A DNA stretch of 64,000 bases, taken from contig JAPWDM010000065.1 of NCBI GenBank assembly GCA_035578155.1, positions 72,001 to 136,000 on the forward strand, written 5' to 3'. Below, piece by piece: positions 21,329 to 33,074 of the stretch (position 1 is its first letter; each line of letters begins with the position of its first letter). Position numbers and translations under genes: made by a program. The notes below the pieces were generated by a model. That model had not been told where the DNA came from. It worked only from the letters and a program-made list of their open reading frames with translations, and did not search any database. Source of the DNA: Brachynemurus nebulosus (taxonomy: Eukaryota; Arthropoda; Insecta; Neuroptera; Myrmeleontidae).

Positions 21329-21942
21329 TATCAACCTTTCCAAGCTGTGATAGTTTCTACACTGGTCCAGCTGCCAGAAATTTTGAAATTTTAAACATAT
21401 TCAATGTTACAGAAACAAGAAAATCGACTCTGCTTTTGCCAGACATCTAATCTAATTGTTGCAAGACATCTTCTAGAAAGAAATATGTTAGTATAGTAGT
21501 ATAGTAAGCATGTAACAGTATTTTTCAACCTTTTTCATGGTGCGACCCCCCTAGTATGGAAAAATATTTCGCGACCCCCTGCCCTCCGCTATTACTAACT
21601 TTTATTTTTTTATGTGATAAATATCGAATCCGTTCATCATTATTGATTATTTTCATAGTTCGGTATCGATTAAATACGTAATTAAGGATTTGAAACAGGC
21701 ATATTTTTGTTATTGACGACTTATTTTAACTTCTGAACGCGCGCGTGGCGTAAAAATTGACACGCGCACGCGCGACCTTCGTCGTCGTTTAACACTTCTG
21801 AACGTAATCCATTTGAATTCTTTGAATTGTGAACTCACGTTAGTGTTTAAATTTATTGAATTGCCTTGTTGTTTGTTTAGTAGTTACTCACTGTCTTTTA
21901 TTGCTTAATATATCAATTCTGTGTTCATTGTCATTATTGAAA

Positions 21943-22248
21943 ATGGATAAGTTTCTGGAAACATATGCACAACCGTCAACTTCAAGTTCCAATGAGAGTA
22001 ATAAAACAAAACCAAAGAAAAAGTGTCTATATGACGACAATTATTTAAAATTCAGATTTACTGTTATTAAAAAAAAACGCCGTGAGCAGCGGGGCCCCAT
22101 CACGGTAGTCGAATTTTCCCCTTCATCTTCGGTATTGAATGTCTACAAGCGAAATGTGATTGAAAGTCTACAACCGAATTGTCATTTTGTTGGTTTCAAA
22201 ACTAGTGATGAGTGTTCGGCTGATCGAGGCTTTAAAAAAAGGTTTTAA
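21943..22248 (+). pseudogene. hAT (ZBED-like) transposase N-terminus, truncated
   Basis: ATG at 21943 gives MDKFLETYAQPSTSSSNES and then CLYDDNYLKFRFTVI, the N-terminal 'YDENYLKFGFT' block that precedes the BED finger in ZBED5/SCAND3-like hAT transposases. Coding is then replaced by 1.7-kb repeat sequence (from about 22067), ending DRGFKKRF and a stop at 22248. Upstream in-frame codons to 21856 are hydrophobic and probably 5' UTR. Confidence 0.75.
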
Positions 22249-23574
22249 GTATTTAAGGGCTGTATCTCAGTAAATTTCAATTTTGTGCCGAAAACAGGTA
22301 GCAGAAAAAAAACCAACACAATTCGTACGAGGACATTCCTGCCCATATTTATCCGCTAATTGCCTTTATGTTTTAGTTTTAAATATTAAAAAAGGACCTT
22401 AAATAGTAAACTGGAAGGCCTTTATAAAGATATTTTTTCTTTCCAAAAAAATCCAAAATTTCTATTTTATAAATACTAAAAATCCAAAATTCCTAATTTA
22501 TAAATAAACAGTGACTTTAATAACATTTTTAAATTACTTAATATGTATGTATTTCATTTGTCATAAAAGTAAGTTCACTTTTTTTAAAATTTTTTAAAAT
22601 TACTATTCGCCTACTTGTATTTAGAATAAACATAATGCTTTTAAAACACATTTAACAATAGCATTCAATTCCGATTTAAAAATGGGAGAAGTGGGGGGAA
22701 AAGTGATGTGGACTCCCTACAAGGTATTAGCTGGATACTAACTGAATACACGTACAAAATTTCAGCCCTCTAGGTTTCCTTATGGAGTCTCTAGACGTGT
22801 TAGAAAACAAGCAAAAAAATTAAGGAAATATTGGCGTAAAAATCGTGGGGGTAAGGGTTAAAAGTTGAAACCTCCAAAAAACAGTGTCTGGCTATTAGCT
22901 TAACCTGTACACCAAATTTCAGCCCTCTAGGTTTATTTGGGGAGATTTTGACCCGAACGAAACTGTTAAAAAACAAGAAAAATCATGTTCTTTTGGGTAT
23001 AAAAATGGTGGGGGTGGGGGTTAAAAGTCGAGACCCCCAAAAGGCACCCCCTTGATACTAACTCAATCCGAATACAAAATTTCAGCCCTCTAGGTTTATT
23101 CGGGTGACCTGTGCGAGTGGTACAAACTTCGAAAACGTCGCAAATGCATGAAATTGTAGCTTAAAAATGAGGGGGGTGGGGTAAAATATTAAAACCTCCA
23201 AAAAGCACAACCTAGGTACGAACTTTATCAATACACCAAATTTCAACCCTCTACGTTAATTCTGAGGGGCTGGGGGCCTGTTAGATCCAGCGAAAATCGT
23301 TTTTCCCCCCTCTACTCCCACCATATCATCCTAGGAAGCTGAATTTTGGATATGTTGTAGATAATTGACCGAAACATTATTTAAAACCGGTTTGGAAAAG
23401 TTTTATTGCTTTTCCGCCCCCCACCACCCCCTTAAAGGTCGGGTCAGAAAAAAAATTTGCCCAAGATTTGACCCCACTTTGATAGTATGAGGTGCCTCGA
23501 AAATGAGCCCCATTTACCAAATTTCATCTCTTAACTTCCATAGGGGGGCCCTACACAAATTAAAAGGTGGCGGG

Positions 23575-23631
<57 letters not shown>

Positions 23632-23755
23632 CATTTTTTTTCTACATATTCGTGTTCTACGGGTCCGAAAACGGATAGCGCCCCTACTATCGCCTCTCGC
23701 AGCTCTTATCGTATAGACTGTATAAGTCTAATTTTTCGGAGAAAATTCGACTAAT
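22067..23755 (+). repeat. Unclassified 1.7-kb repeat family, copy B
   Basis: Full-length match to copy C. It starts AAAAACGCCGTGAGCAGCGG, has the diverged 160-bp internal units and (TA)n, then a conserved right end (CGTGTTCTACGGGTCCGAAA... AAAATTCGACTAA). It lies inside the hAT element, so its ends are defined by different flanks in B and C. Confidence 0.85.
23579..23627. repeat. (TA)n microsatellite inside copy B
   Basis: 49 bp of TA at the same position as in copies A and C. Confidence 0.97.
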
Positions 23756-23924
23756 AAACCGCAATTTTGAAACTTTATCGCGCGAAAGTATGAAACTATT
23801 TTACATTAATGTAACCATTAATTAACCTTCTTTTTACTGCGACTAGTAACTGCGACCCCCTTAAAAAGGCTTCGCGACCTCCCGGGGGGTCGCGACTCAC
23901 AAGTTGAAAAACACTAACATATAG

Positions 23925-24899
23925 TATAATAAGTTTTGAGACATTTTGAGATCTGGAGAACATTTCTGAACTCACATTAATTTGTTTCGGAATCTCAATA
24001 ATATTTGAGCAAAATTTGGTTTAGATTCGTCCGACTGTTTATTTGGGTTTTTTTTTGGGGTCCGCAAAACCCTCGCGGTCGATTTTAACTTCGTAAAACT
24101 AATTGTAAGTAAATTTTAATTCAAAAGTTAAAACTTTTAGTTATTTTTTTCCTAAATTTTTCTAACCTTTTTTTCTTAAAGTTAAAGTTAAGTTAAAGCC
24201 TTTTTTTCCTAAAGTTATTTTTCAAAAAGTTGACTGCCTTAGATTTTGGCTATTTTGTGTTAATTGGGTGCCATTTATGTGCTTCATTTAATTTAAAATA
24301 TCTTTTATTTTTTGTAGATTTTTTCCCTTAAAATACATTTTTGGAGGGATTTTTACTAGGGGGAAGGGATTTTGACAAGTTAATTTGGAAACACTGCCCA
24401 TTATCGTAGAATACATATAGTTATGTTTTGATGTTTCGGGGAGAGATTTATCCCCCCTCTGGGACCGCCACTGACGAGTAGCGGAACTGATCTATAATAG
24501 ATAATTTTCATACAATTGAGCGTTCTAATAACAATTTTATAAAGTTTTTACGCAAATTATGCGTACAATTACGTGATTTAAAATGTTGACATTTTACGTT
24601 ACTGAAATTTCATTCTTTGGTACCAACATACACCAACGTTCTACTTTTAAAATATTGTTCATCTTGGCGAAGAGATCTTGTGGTATTTTTTACTGTCTCA
24701 TAAATGTCCAAAAATGCAGTCGCCGCAAAACTTTTAATAAATCAGTAAAATAACAATAAACCCGGTATATTCCTCACACAGTTATCGGAAAATATTTGTC
24801 ATACGTTAGTTCAGAAAATGCCCAACAGGGAACAATTTTTAAATGATTATACTAACATTTATAATTCTATTTTATTTTCTGTATTACCATTTGATTCAG
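23925..24899. other. Noncoding stretch with one hAT-like end
   Basis: AT-rich without a gene. CCCTCTGGGACCGCCACTGAC at 24455-24475 is the complement of a CAGTGGCGGTCCC-type hAT end, but no partner end was found. Confidence 0.4.
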
Positions 24900-24954
24900 T
24901 TCGAATTTTTTGAATATTTATTCTTTATAAGCACAGACCAATGAACATGGAACG

Positions 24955-25389
24955 GCAACTGGACGTGGGATTCGTAGATGTTTCTCGGACGTGTGCACCA
25001 TCTGGAAAGAGGTGCTCCTGGTGCTCGGTAATAATTGCCAGATGAATGCACCAACTGGAAAGACCGGTGCTATGTGGGGTACGTGATTACATCTATTTAT
25101 AGACGATGAACCAACTGGAGCGGGTATAATACATATGTTGAGAACCTTCTCCAACGTGTATAACACTTTAGAAACGGTTACTAGACGTGGTGCATTGGTA
25201 ATATGTACCCAGATACGGAAACTCTCCGAAGATGATCTTCACGTAGTTCGTCCTATACGGAAGGTGGTAGTCCGTGATACATCGGTGTTAAAATTCAGTG
25301 GTAGGAAATGCTATGATCGGGATCTTATATTGCGTGGGATTGAGAATTTACTGATATCAAAGGGAAATGTTTACTTTTCGACGAAATAA
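24955..25389 (+). other. Unrecognised coding-like segment
   Basis: The best open frame is 25135-25389 (84 codons, MLRTFSNVYNTLETV start, ending NVYFSTK). It is balanced in composition and codon-like in an AT-rich setting. Upstream, three related phrases (CACCATCTGGAAAGAG, CACCAACTGGAAAGAC, AACCAACTGGAGCGGG) recur at about 24988, 25048 and 25108, a spacing of 60 bp, interrupted by stops. It could be the end of a decayed gene with a 20-residue repeat. I do not recognise a family. Confidence 0.3.
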
Positions 25390-25998
25390 ACTTTCGGGAT
25401 AGGAAAATATATTAGCATACGACGTTTCTTCTTTTCATTAATAATAATTACCAAATAATTTCTTTCTTTAGAATATAACTTTCAATTGTAACATTACTCA
25501 CAAAACATACATTCAAAATGGCGTCCTTGTAATACTTGTAAAATATATCGCTTCAATTATCTTATAAAATCTTAGGCATCATCTTTAACAACTTTTAACA
25601 ATAGCTTTTCTTCATAATTCCATAACAGGATAAATAATAATACACAAATATATTTTTTCTTTTAATGCATCTTCAATTTATTTTCAACTTTTATACTTTC
25701 ACAAAGAACAATGTGGAATAATATAGGTACACAAAATAGCTTTTCACAGAAATACATATATAAATTCACTCTTTCCTTTGTATAAAATATTTTTTATATC
25801 ATTTTAAATACCTTTTAACATTTGCTTTTTATTTTAATATATTTTTTAATAACATTTTTGTATTTGTTTGTTTTATATTTTTAAGTTTCTTTATAACAAA
25901 ATTTTAGCGTCTACATTTTAATATGTTGAAAACTGGTTTGAATTCTAGTTGCGTGTTTATTCTGCGTCTTTAGTTAGATTTCTTCAAAAGGATAAATA
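25390..25998. other. Noncoding AT-rich stretch
   Basis: Long T- and A-rich runs; no gene or repeat recognised. Confidence 0.4.
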
Positions 25999-26390
25999 TA
26001 ATACCCCTGTCGCAGCATTCTGCATAACATAGCGAATTTCCGTTTAAAAAAATTAGTTTTTCTCGGAAACTAGTAATCAATAAAATTATCCCGTACCTAT
26101 AGGTTTTTCTTCCAGAAACTACTTTTTTAAAAAGCGTTCGTAATTTGACAATTACATAATTATACGTTTTACATATTGCGAATGATTTCAAGAAACGGAC
26201 CCCAGATCATAATAAATTTATGTAAAATAATAATTATATGTTTTTTTAAAACATATAATTTTCAGTGTAGGCATCTGGAACCAAGCACTATAAATAATTA
26301 ATTTTTCACAGAATTTCGGAATATCAAATTTAAAGGTAATTTTACCTATAATTCAGATATTACGCGGGTGAAACCCCGGGTCGTAGCTAG
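25999..26390 (+). mobile_element. Helitron-like non-autonomous element (tentative)
   Basis: The left end carries the dispersed head CCCCTGTCGCAGCATTCTGC. The right end is ACGCGGGTGAAACCCCGGGT followed by CGTAGCTAG and T, resembling the GC hairpin plus CTAG/T end of insect Helitrons. No coding sequence. Pairing of these two ends as one element is an inference. Confidence 0.4.
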
Positions 26391-26394
26391 TACA

Positions 26395-27088
26395 ATTATA
26401 AAAGTTAAATTTTTTAAACACGAAAAACTCGACCTCTCGTTATTATACAACGTTTGAGATCTTTTTTGGTATCCTGATATTTTAATATCAAAAGTCAATA
26501 TAGCTAAGCTATAAATGTCGTTAATCGATAAAGAGAATAATTTTTGGACCATATAATAACAAAGTAATTTTGTAGTAGTAATGTACTAATGGGAACAAAA
26601 AATCGACTCTTTATTATCGATTTTCAATGGTAAAAAGTCAATATGAAAATTTAAAAAGAAATTTAAAATTCTGATGGCTACTGACGTCACGAAACTTTAC
26701 TAACCTACATACCACATCGTAGAATATCAATATCGTCAACGTTTTATAGGCAATTATCTATAATTATCCGAAACTTTTATCTCGAAATAGGTTTCGGTTT
26801 CAATATTTTATTATTTCAGATATTCGGCAATTTTGGTTACAGTTACGAATATCCATAACATCTATACCTTGTATATAAGTTTAATATAATAATTAAATAA
26901 AAAAATTAAATTGCATAATAGCCGACACTGACTATTACAAAGTAATTAAATTCGGGTAGACCACTCCTTATAATGACAGAAATTATAAACGCATAAGAAT
27001 TTCGTTCACAGAACTATTAAATCCTTGTTATGTTAAGCTGAATCGATTGAATTTCACATCTTTAAAGTTCACTTCCTAGTTAACTACC
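26395..27088. other. Noncoding AT-rich stretch
   Basis: No gene or defined element seen. Confidence 0.4.
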
Positions 27089-27484
27089 CTTAGACTCAGG
27101 GCCGGATCTAGGAGGCAGCGGAGGCATGTGCCCCCCCTGGAAGCTTTTAGGGGACCAAAAACGTAATCTGAGAAGCGCCAAATCGGTGAAAACGCTTAAA
27201 TTTCTTTTAGACGCAGTGATATTTTAAAAATTTTTGTGGAAATGGAAGTGATGAACAGTGGCCATTTCTGATAGGGTCCAGGTGAATAATTTCTTCCTGT
27301 AAAAGGAAGTGATGAGCAAAAAAAAAAAAAGAAAAGGTCCACAGTGCCGATTTCTGATAGGATCCAGGTTCCTTTTTTTTGGTCATCACTTCCTTTTCCA
27401 GGGAAAATTTTTTTTTGTTGCGAAGGGCGCCAACAGGAAAATTTGCCCCCTCCTAATAACTCTAGGTCTGGCTCTACTTAGACT
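27089..27484. mobile_element. hAT-type MITE with perfect 8-bp TSD
   Basis: CTTAGACT flanks both sides (27089-27096 and 27477-27484). The ends are CAGGGCCGGATCTAGG at left and CCTAGGTCTGGCTCTA region at right, imperfect inverted repeats. Inside, GATTTCTGATAGGATCCAGG-like sequence is duplicated and GGAAGTGATGA occurs in both orientations. There is no coding capacity. Confidence 0.85.
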
Positions 27485-29582
27485 TAATACTAAAAAATTT
27501 AGAAAATTAGAATTTTTTACGGAGATCTTATTTCTTACGATTGAGTTACAAAATTCAAAAGGAGATTTTAAAAATATGCATTCGCTGTGAGCTTTTGCCT
27601 GGAGGGGATACAATAATCGACTACAGCACCGAAAGTGGACAAATATATCAGTTTATCAGGACGGCATTTGTACATAATTTTAATATTTTCTTTAAGAAAA
27701 AGTATTTTTTTTTAAATACTTGTTTGATTTTTTCAGGGCGAGTACTTATTACGATTTCTATTTACCAGATTCTACAAAACAATAAAAAAAATCATTTGTA
27801 ATACTACTATCAAACGTCATTTTATTTTGAAATTTTCAAAAAAATATCATAAAAGTTACCTCTTATATGCTTTTTCTGGGTTAATTATTGAAATATATTC
27901 TATTTTCAGACATTTTTGAGGTAAAATGAGCAGATATATGCTTTTATTAAATAAATTTCAGTTTTTCAATATATTTTCCATTCATTTTAAAATAGTAAGA
28001 TGTTTTGATAAATTGTAAATATTAAATAATCATTTGACATACGCGGCTATACTTTTGGCTCGAAGCGAATTAAACGACGAAGATTTTTTTCCGTAAAGAA
28101 TAAAATTCTAAAAGAAAATAATAAATTAGTGAAAGAAATAAAAAAAATTTACCCTTGAATTACCTTTCTAATACAATAGGGAATATGCATGTTTTTTAGA
28201 AAATTGTGAAACATTTTTTAAAATATCCTATACATGTTACAAATTCTTATGATAGTTCTTTTTGTTTGATTTAGTTTTAGTTTTTCGAACGAAATTAATG
28301 TAAATTATCTATCTTAAATAAAAATGTCGCCAAAACGGTACATTTGAGCAATGAGCGATCCTTAGTTGTGACGTATAATGTATAAGTTTGCACCAAATAT
28401 GCCAGATACACATACATCAAATATGCTGTGGGAAACTATAGATAAGATAGATATTGTATAAAGTAGGGTATTTTGTCTATTAACAGACACTGAGCCAAAC
28501 ATCATAAGCATTTAACATTTTTAGAACATATCAAGAAAATCGGTAAATTTTTGCGCAAGTACTTTGGAAGAAAAAACAAAAAAAAATAAAAATAAATCGA
28601 TGTCATATCATATACCTTACCGACTTTCTATATCCCCATTAGATTTCAGATCTGACGTCATTTTTATATGCTCTTTCGAAAATACTTCGAAACATAGGAT
28701 AAAATCGAAAAATTTATTCAGAAATATGTTTAGTTACCTTATATAATCGGCCGTAAATTATTAATTCCCCTCGTAAATTAGTATTTAATAAAATAAATTG
28801 ATTTAAATATTAGGCCACTCCCCTTTTATATTTTAAAAGTCAAATTCTCTGTTGTCAAATATAAAATCTGAAAAAAGCGGAGATCGCACCTAGGTGAATT
28901 CCACACACCTTAAGTTTAGTTTAACTTCTAGATACGTACGATTTGTAATAATAATTTCGCCTTGTATTTGTTAGCGATTCAAAATATGAGTTTTACCAAC
29001 AGCCAGCATCCTGTTATTATTGTGGAAATTGTTATACGATTAACTATGCCTCGGGTCTAAGACGAGTTTGTAGAAAATAATTCGTTTCGGGGCTTTAACG
29101 TGAATTTTTTTTATTTTATTAGAATGACAATTTAATTTAAAGTACGTTTGAATTCGAAACTTTGTATTTGTACAAATTTTAAGGGATAATTCAACAAAAT
29201 TGTTAATTGCGCAAGTTCATAAGGTAGAATTAACCTGGTCAGTAATGAAAGATCTCGTTAATATTCGTGAATATTCGTTTTCCATTAATAGTTGTGTATC
29301 TTATATTGGGAAAAATTTAGCATTTACAACGTACACAGTGTGGCGCGATGAGAAAGAGCTGTCTTACAATTAATAAAACGTATGTGCCGGAGGTCGAATG
29401 ATCGAATCCGACCTCGGTGAATCTTTTTTTGGTTTTTCTTTTATTTTTGTTTATTTATTTTAAATAAATACATAATTACATTTTTATTTAATAAATAAAA
29501 GATTTTTGGTATTCGGGTAAGCAAGAAACGCTATTTTTTGTTTTCATTAATTAACACTATTTATTACAAAGGTTATTTAAAC
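27485..29582. other. Long noncoding AT-rich region
   Basis: About 2.1 kb with no gene, RNA or defined element. A short stretch near 29350-29430 has a weak tRNA-like B-box followed by a T run. Confidence 0.4.
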
Positions 29583-29965
29583 TACAGTCCGTCTCATAAT
29601 ACAGCCTCACCAAGAATTTTTATATTTCACTTACAATATTTTAGAGACACAGGTTAGCCAGTAATACGGTAGTCGTATATTTCGAAAATGTTTTATTGTG
29701 TAAATGAAAATATGCAGTATTTGTTTTAATAAAATAAACGCACAAACAAATCACAAAAGTTATATCAAAAAGTTATATAATTTTTTGTCCCATAATATAG
29801 CCTCACCTTTTAAAAATTACGCATAATTTTAATAATTAATAACTGGTTGAGCCTTCTTTATTTTCCACTTTTTGTGAAATTTTTGTTGGAATATTTTCAT
29901 ATAAATTCCTCACATATTCCAGTGAGATTTGGCGCCAGTTACGTCTAATATTTTCTAATTTTTTT
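29583..29965 (-). pseudogene. Tc1-like transposon 3' end with transposase C-terminus
   Basis: The minus strand (about 29960-29836) encodes ISLEYVRNLYENIPTKI and a Gly-Ser-Thr end before TAA, matching the C-terminus of Tc1-type transposases, which end '...NKGGHTKY'. Beyond it lies an inverted-repeat-like end, TACAGTCCGTCTCATAATAC (29583). A second related motif (TCCCATAATATAGCCTCACC at 29788) suggests a double repeat. The rest of the transposase, including the catalytic part, is missing. Confidence 0.7.
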
Positions 29966-31463
29966 TTTCACAAATAGTGAAACGATTTCGGGAAATAAAT
30001 TTACGAAAATTCCCGCCTTTTTCCCGATTATAATTTTAATTAAAATTATGAATTAAAAACTCTAAATTATTGTTCTATACCAGAAATGACCAAGGAAAAA
30101 TATGAAAATTTGAGTTTTTGTGAGATAATATTTTTATTGGAATTATTTACATAGTAAGTAAGCAAAAATGTTGACAAAAAATAATTTTATTGAAAAATTT
30201 ACATTTTGTGATTTTATAATGTTATATAATTAATATAAAAGTAAAATATGGTGTTTACGATATGCTAATTTAGTAAAATTATTGCCGGCGTTCGCCAAAA
30301 AGTTTTGTTACTCGAACGTTGCGTAACGGAGCATATTTTTTCAAAGTATGATAGCTCATTATCTTTTTCTGAGAAAACGTAGTTGCATGTTGCATTCCAT
30401 GAAAAATCCAAACGTACTTATCACTTTTGACATTTCAAAATTACCGATAAAAAAGATTTCAGAATTTAGAGAAGATTTATTGTATTTAATAACTTTGCTA
30501 AGGTAACAATAGATGTCTCTTATATTTTAAAGTGGGTAGAGTCCCTATAATAAATAGAGTCGTGACATGTATGGCCGATAAACGATATGGCTAATGATAT
30601 CTAGTGGTCGATTTTGGGTACTACGGAATGTATGTCCAAAACCGTAAGTCGCCGCCTGGTGAGATTTTAATGAACTATAAATGGTGGGCGGTGCTTACGG
30701 TATGACGATATTTGGTCAACCAATAAAAAGAAAGAAGCCATTTTGCTTTTTAAAAAGAAATTGATGAAGAAGAAAAGTACAACAGGGGGTTTTGAATGAG
30801 GATTATTAGCAATCTACACATTAGAAAGAAAAGATGTAATTTTTTGTAACAAATCCCGCTTGGGAAATTTATTAATTGTTGTAAAATATAAAAAATATAT
30901 AACATTTAAACAAAAAATAAATTATAATAAATTTTAATAAAATAAATATCGAAATGTAAAATTAAAACGAATTTATATAAATAAATAAATAAAAGTGCGA
31001 AATTTAAACTGTAACGGTCCGTTTTTATCAGCAACGTATTTCAATAAACAAATTTATCAAACTGAACTGGCTCAAATTGATTAACCCACGACTTTGGAAC
31101 CAATAAAAGGGACATCGAAACAAATAAATCAATATTAAACATTAAATCATAATCGCCGTGCCAAGCAATTGGGAAGCGTTCAAACCACGACCATCTTCCG
31201 GACGGTATATTGTGATTGCGCGCAGCGGTCAAATACCTCCTGGGTACTGAAATTTGCCCTTAAAACGGATGTTGTGATTGCGCGCAACGGAAGGATTAAG
31301 GCAATTAAGGCAGGTACAAAATTTTTTAGAAAACTTATCTAACATTAGGGTATACATATAAATAAATTCTTAGAATGATACGATTCCAATATCTGTTTTT
31401 TTAATGACATTTTGTAAATTCTTATTGGTTGAAGACAGTATAAATATAGGAATCAAATATTAA
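29966..31463. other. Noncoding AT-rich region
   Basis: No gene found. TTGTGATTGCGCGCA occurs twice about 60 bp apart (31210 and 31271). Confidence 0.4.
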
Positions 31464-31714
31464 TTTTAAAATTAAAAAAAAAAAATAGTTGAAATCGATA
31501 CTTATGCCAAGTACAAATATAATTATAATAACTATGATAAACACAAATTTTAAAATTAAAAATAAATCCTTTCAAAAAAAAAATTTATTTTGATTTTTTT
31601 TTTGAAAGGATTTATTTTTAATTTTAAAATTTGTGTTTATCATAGTTATTATAATTATATTTGTACTTGGCATAAGTATCGATTTCAACTATTTTTTTTT
31701 TTAAATTTTAAAAT
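31464..31714. repeat. Near-perfect 250-bp palindrome
   Basis: Arms of about 120 bp (31464-31582 and 31594-31714) are almost exact reverse complements around a spacer of about 12 bases, for example TGCCAAGTACAAATATAATT at left and its complement at right. There are no clear flanking duplications and no coding content. Either a very young foldback or a sequencing/assembly fold-back. Confidence 0.9.
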
Positions 31715-32099
31715 AGTAATACTAAATGCAGTTGTGTAATTATTTATATAATGTTAGTCTTTTTATTTTTAATTTTTTCCTTTGCTTATTTATTTAGTTG
31801 ACGTAAGCTATGTTCCAAACCAATACCCAGCTGACAAAGTACTTGCCTCCATTTTTGCAGATATCTTCAGATATCTGTTTTTGTCGGATATAAAATAAGA
31901 GCCGACCGTCAGTAAAAATAAAGAATGGTAACAACTAATATAACTCAATGCACTTGGGTTGTTTAACCCAAACCTGACACTATGGTCAAAAATTTAATAG
32001 TATTATTATCATGCTTTAATAATTGTTTTACTAAAAAAAATGTCAAAATGTAATAAATTACTATAGTAATTATTTTATTTAATTAAAATTTATAAAAAA
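31715..32099. other. Noncoding AT-rich stretch
   Basis: No gene or element recognised. Confidence 0.4.
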
Positions 32100-32344
32100 A
32101 ACTACCGGGCGGATTTTAATGAAATTTGGTGCAATGATAACTTATTACCTGGATCAACCTTTAAGATACTTTTTACTCCGGGAAAATGACTCATTCCTGC
32201 GGGAAAATAGAGAAACCATTTTGAGTCTGTGCATGCATTACGCAAAAAATTATTGTTCTAGCAAGTTCTGTATAATTATTATTTATATACTTCTCATTGA
32301 GTTTATACAATGCGTCGCGCGTACAACGTCGCCGGTACAGCTAG
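32100..32344 (+). mobile_element. Helitron-like 3' end (tentative)
   Basis: ACCGGGCGGATTTTAATGAA is a phrase common in Helitron-derived repeats. The segment ends CGTCGCCGGTACAGCTAG followed by T, matching the Helitron CTAG/T end after a GC-rich hairpin region. The 5' end was not found. Confidence 0.4.
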
Positions 32345-33074
32345 TTTATTTATATACCTATATTAACAGATAATCATTTTTAATATAAATTTTGTTGTTG
32401 ATAATACTAATACAAATTCCAACATGGTTAACACCAACATTAGTTGCTTTTTTTTTTTAATTTTCAAGTTATTCTTCAGTAAGTTTTTATAACTACGTCT
32501 ATCGGATTAAATAATTTAAATAAATGGATTTTTGTAAATTTTTAAAATCGAAACAATATTTAGTATATATAAAATTTAAAAGGCAAAATTATAAAATAAT
32601 AATAATATATACGTAACGACCTAAAAAATGTCTCTGTCGCAGCATCCTGCATTATAGCGAATTTTCGTATAAATTTTTCGTTCGAAATTATCGTTTAAAA
32701 TAACTAAAACCCATTATTTTAAAACTTTACAAAAATTGTAACTTTTTTCTACTTAAAATTGTGGAAAATTTGACTGGCTGACTGTATTTTAAAAGTAATT
32801 AATAAAAAAATATTTTTTAAAAAAAAACAATGTGTTGTCTCTCTCACATTTTACTGGTTCAAGCAAAAAGACAATTGATTCACATTATTACACATATTTA
32901 CTTTTATTTATGTGAACTGCAAATGACAGGTAATTTAAATCAACTATAATAAAAATCAACTTTTTGTAGTTGTCGATAATATTATTTTTAATTAACTTAT
33001 TATTTTATTATTTCTTACTAAAATAGATAACTTATTATTATTTCTTACTACTTAAGAGGTTAATACAATATTAT
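32345..33074. other. Noncoding stretch with one repeat head
   Basis: AT-rich. CTCTGTCGCAGCATCCTGCA at about 32632 is another copy of the dispersed head seen at 11131 and 25999. No gene. Confidence 0.5.

Larger units (their letters stand above)
21516..23916 (+). mobile_element. hAT element with an inserted 1.7-kb repeat
   Basis: The left end is CAGTATTTTTCAACCTTTTTC; the right end is the inverted form of AGTGTTTTTCAACTTGTGAG. Both are followed by GCGACCCCCC subterminal sequence, the familiar CAGTG.TTTCAACC...GCGACCCC ends of ZBED/Buster-type hAT. Flanks GCATGTAA (21508-21515) and ACATATAG (23917-23924) match at 5 of 8 positions and could be a decayed TSD. Inside are a transposase N-terminus and copy B of the 1.7-kb repeat. 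Confidence 0.8.

Noticed and set aside
27309..27590. 93-codon plus-strand frame
   Set aside because: It runs across the right end of the hAT-type MITE and has no similarity I recognise.
29345..29435. tRNA or SINE near GATCGAATCCGACCTC
   Set aside because: A B-box-like word and a T run are present but no cloverleaf could be folded.
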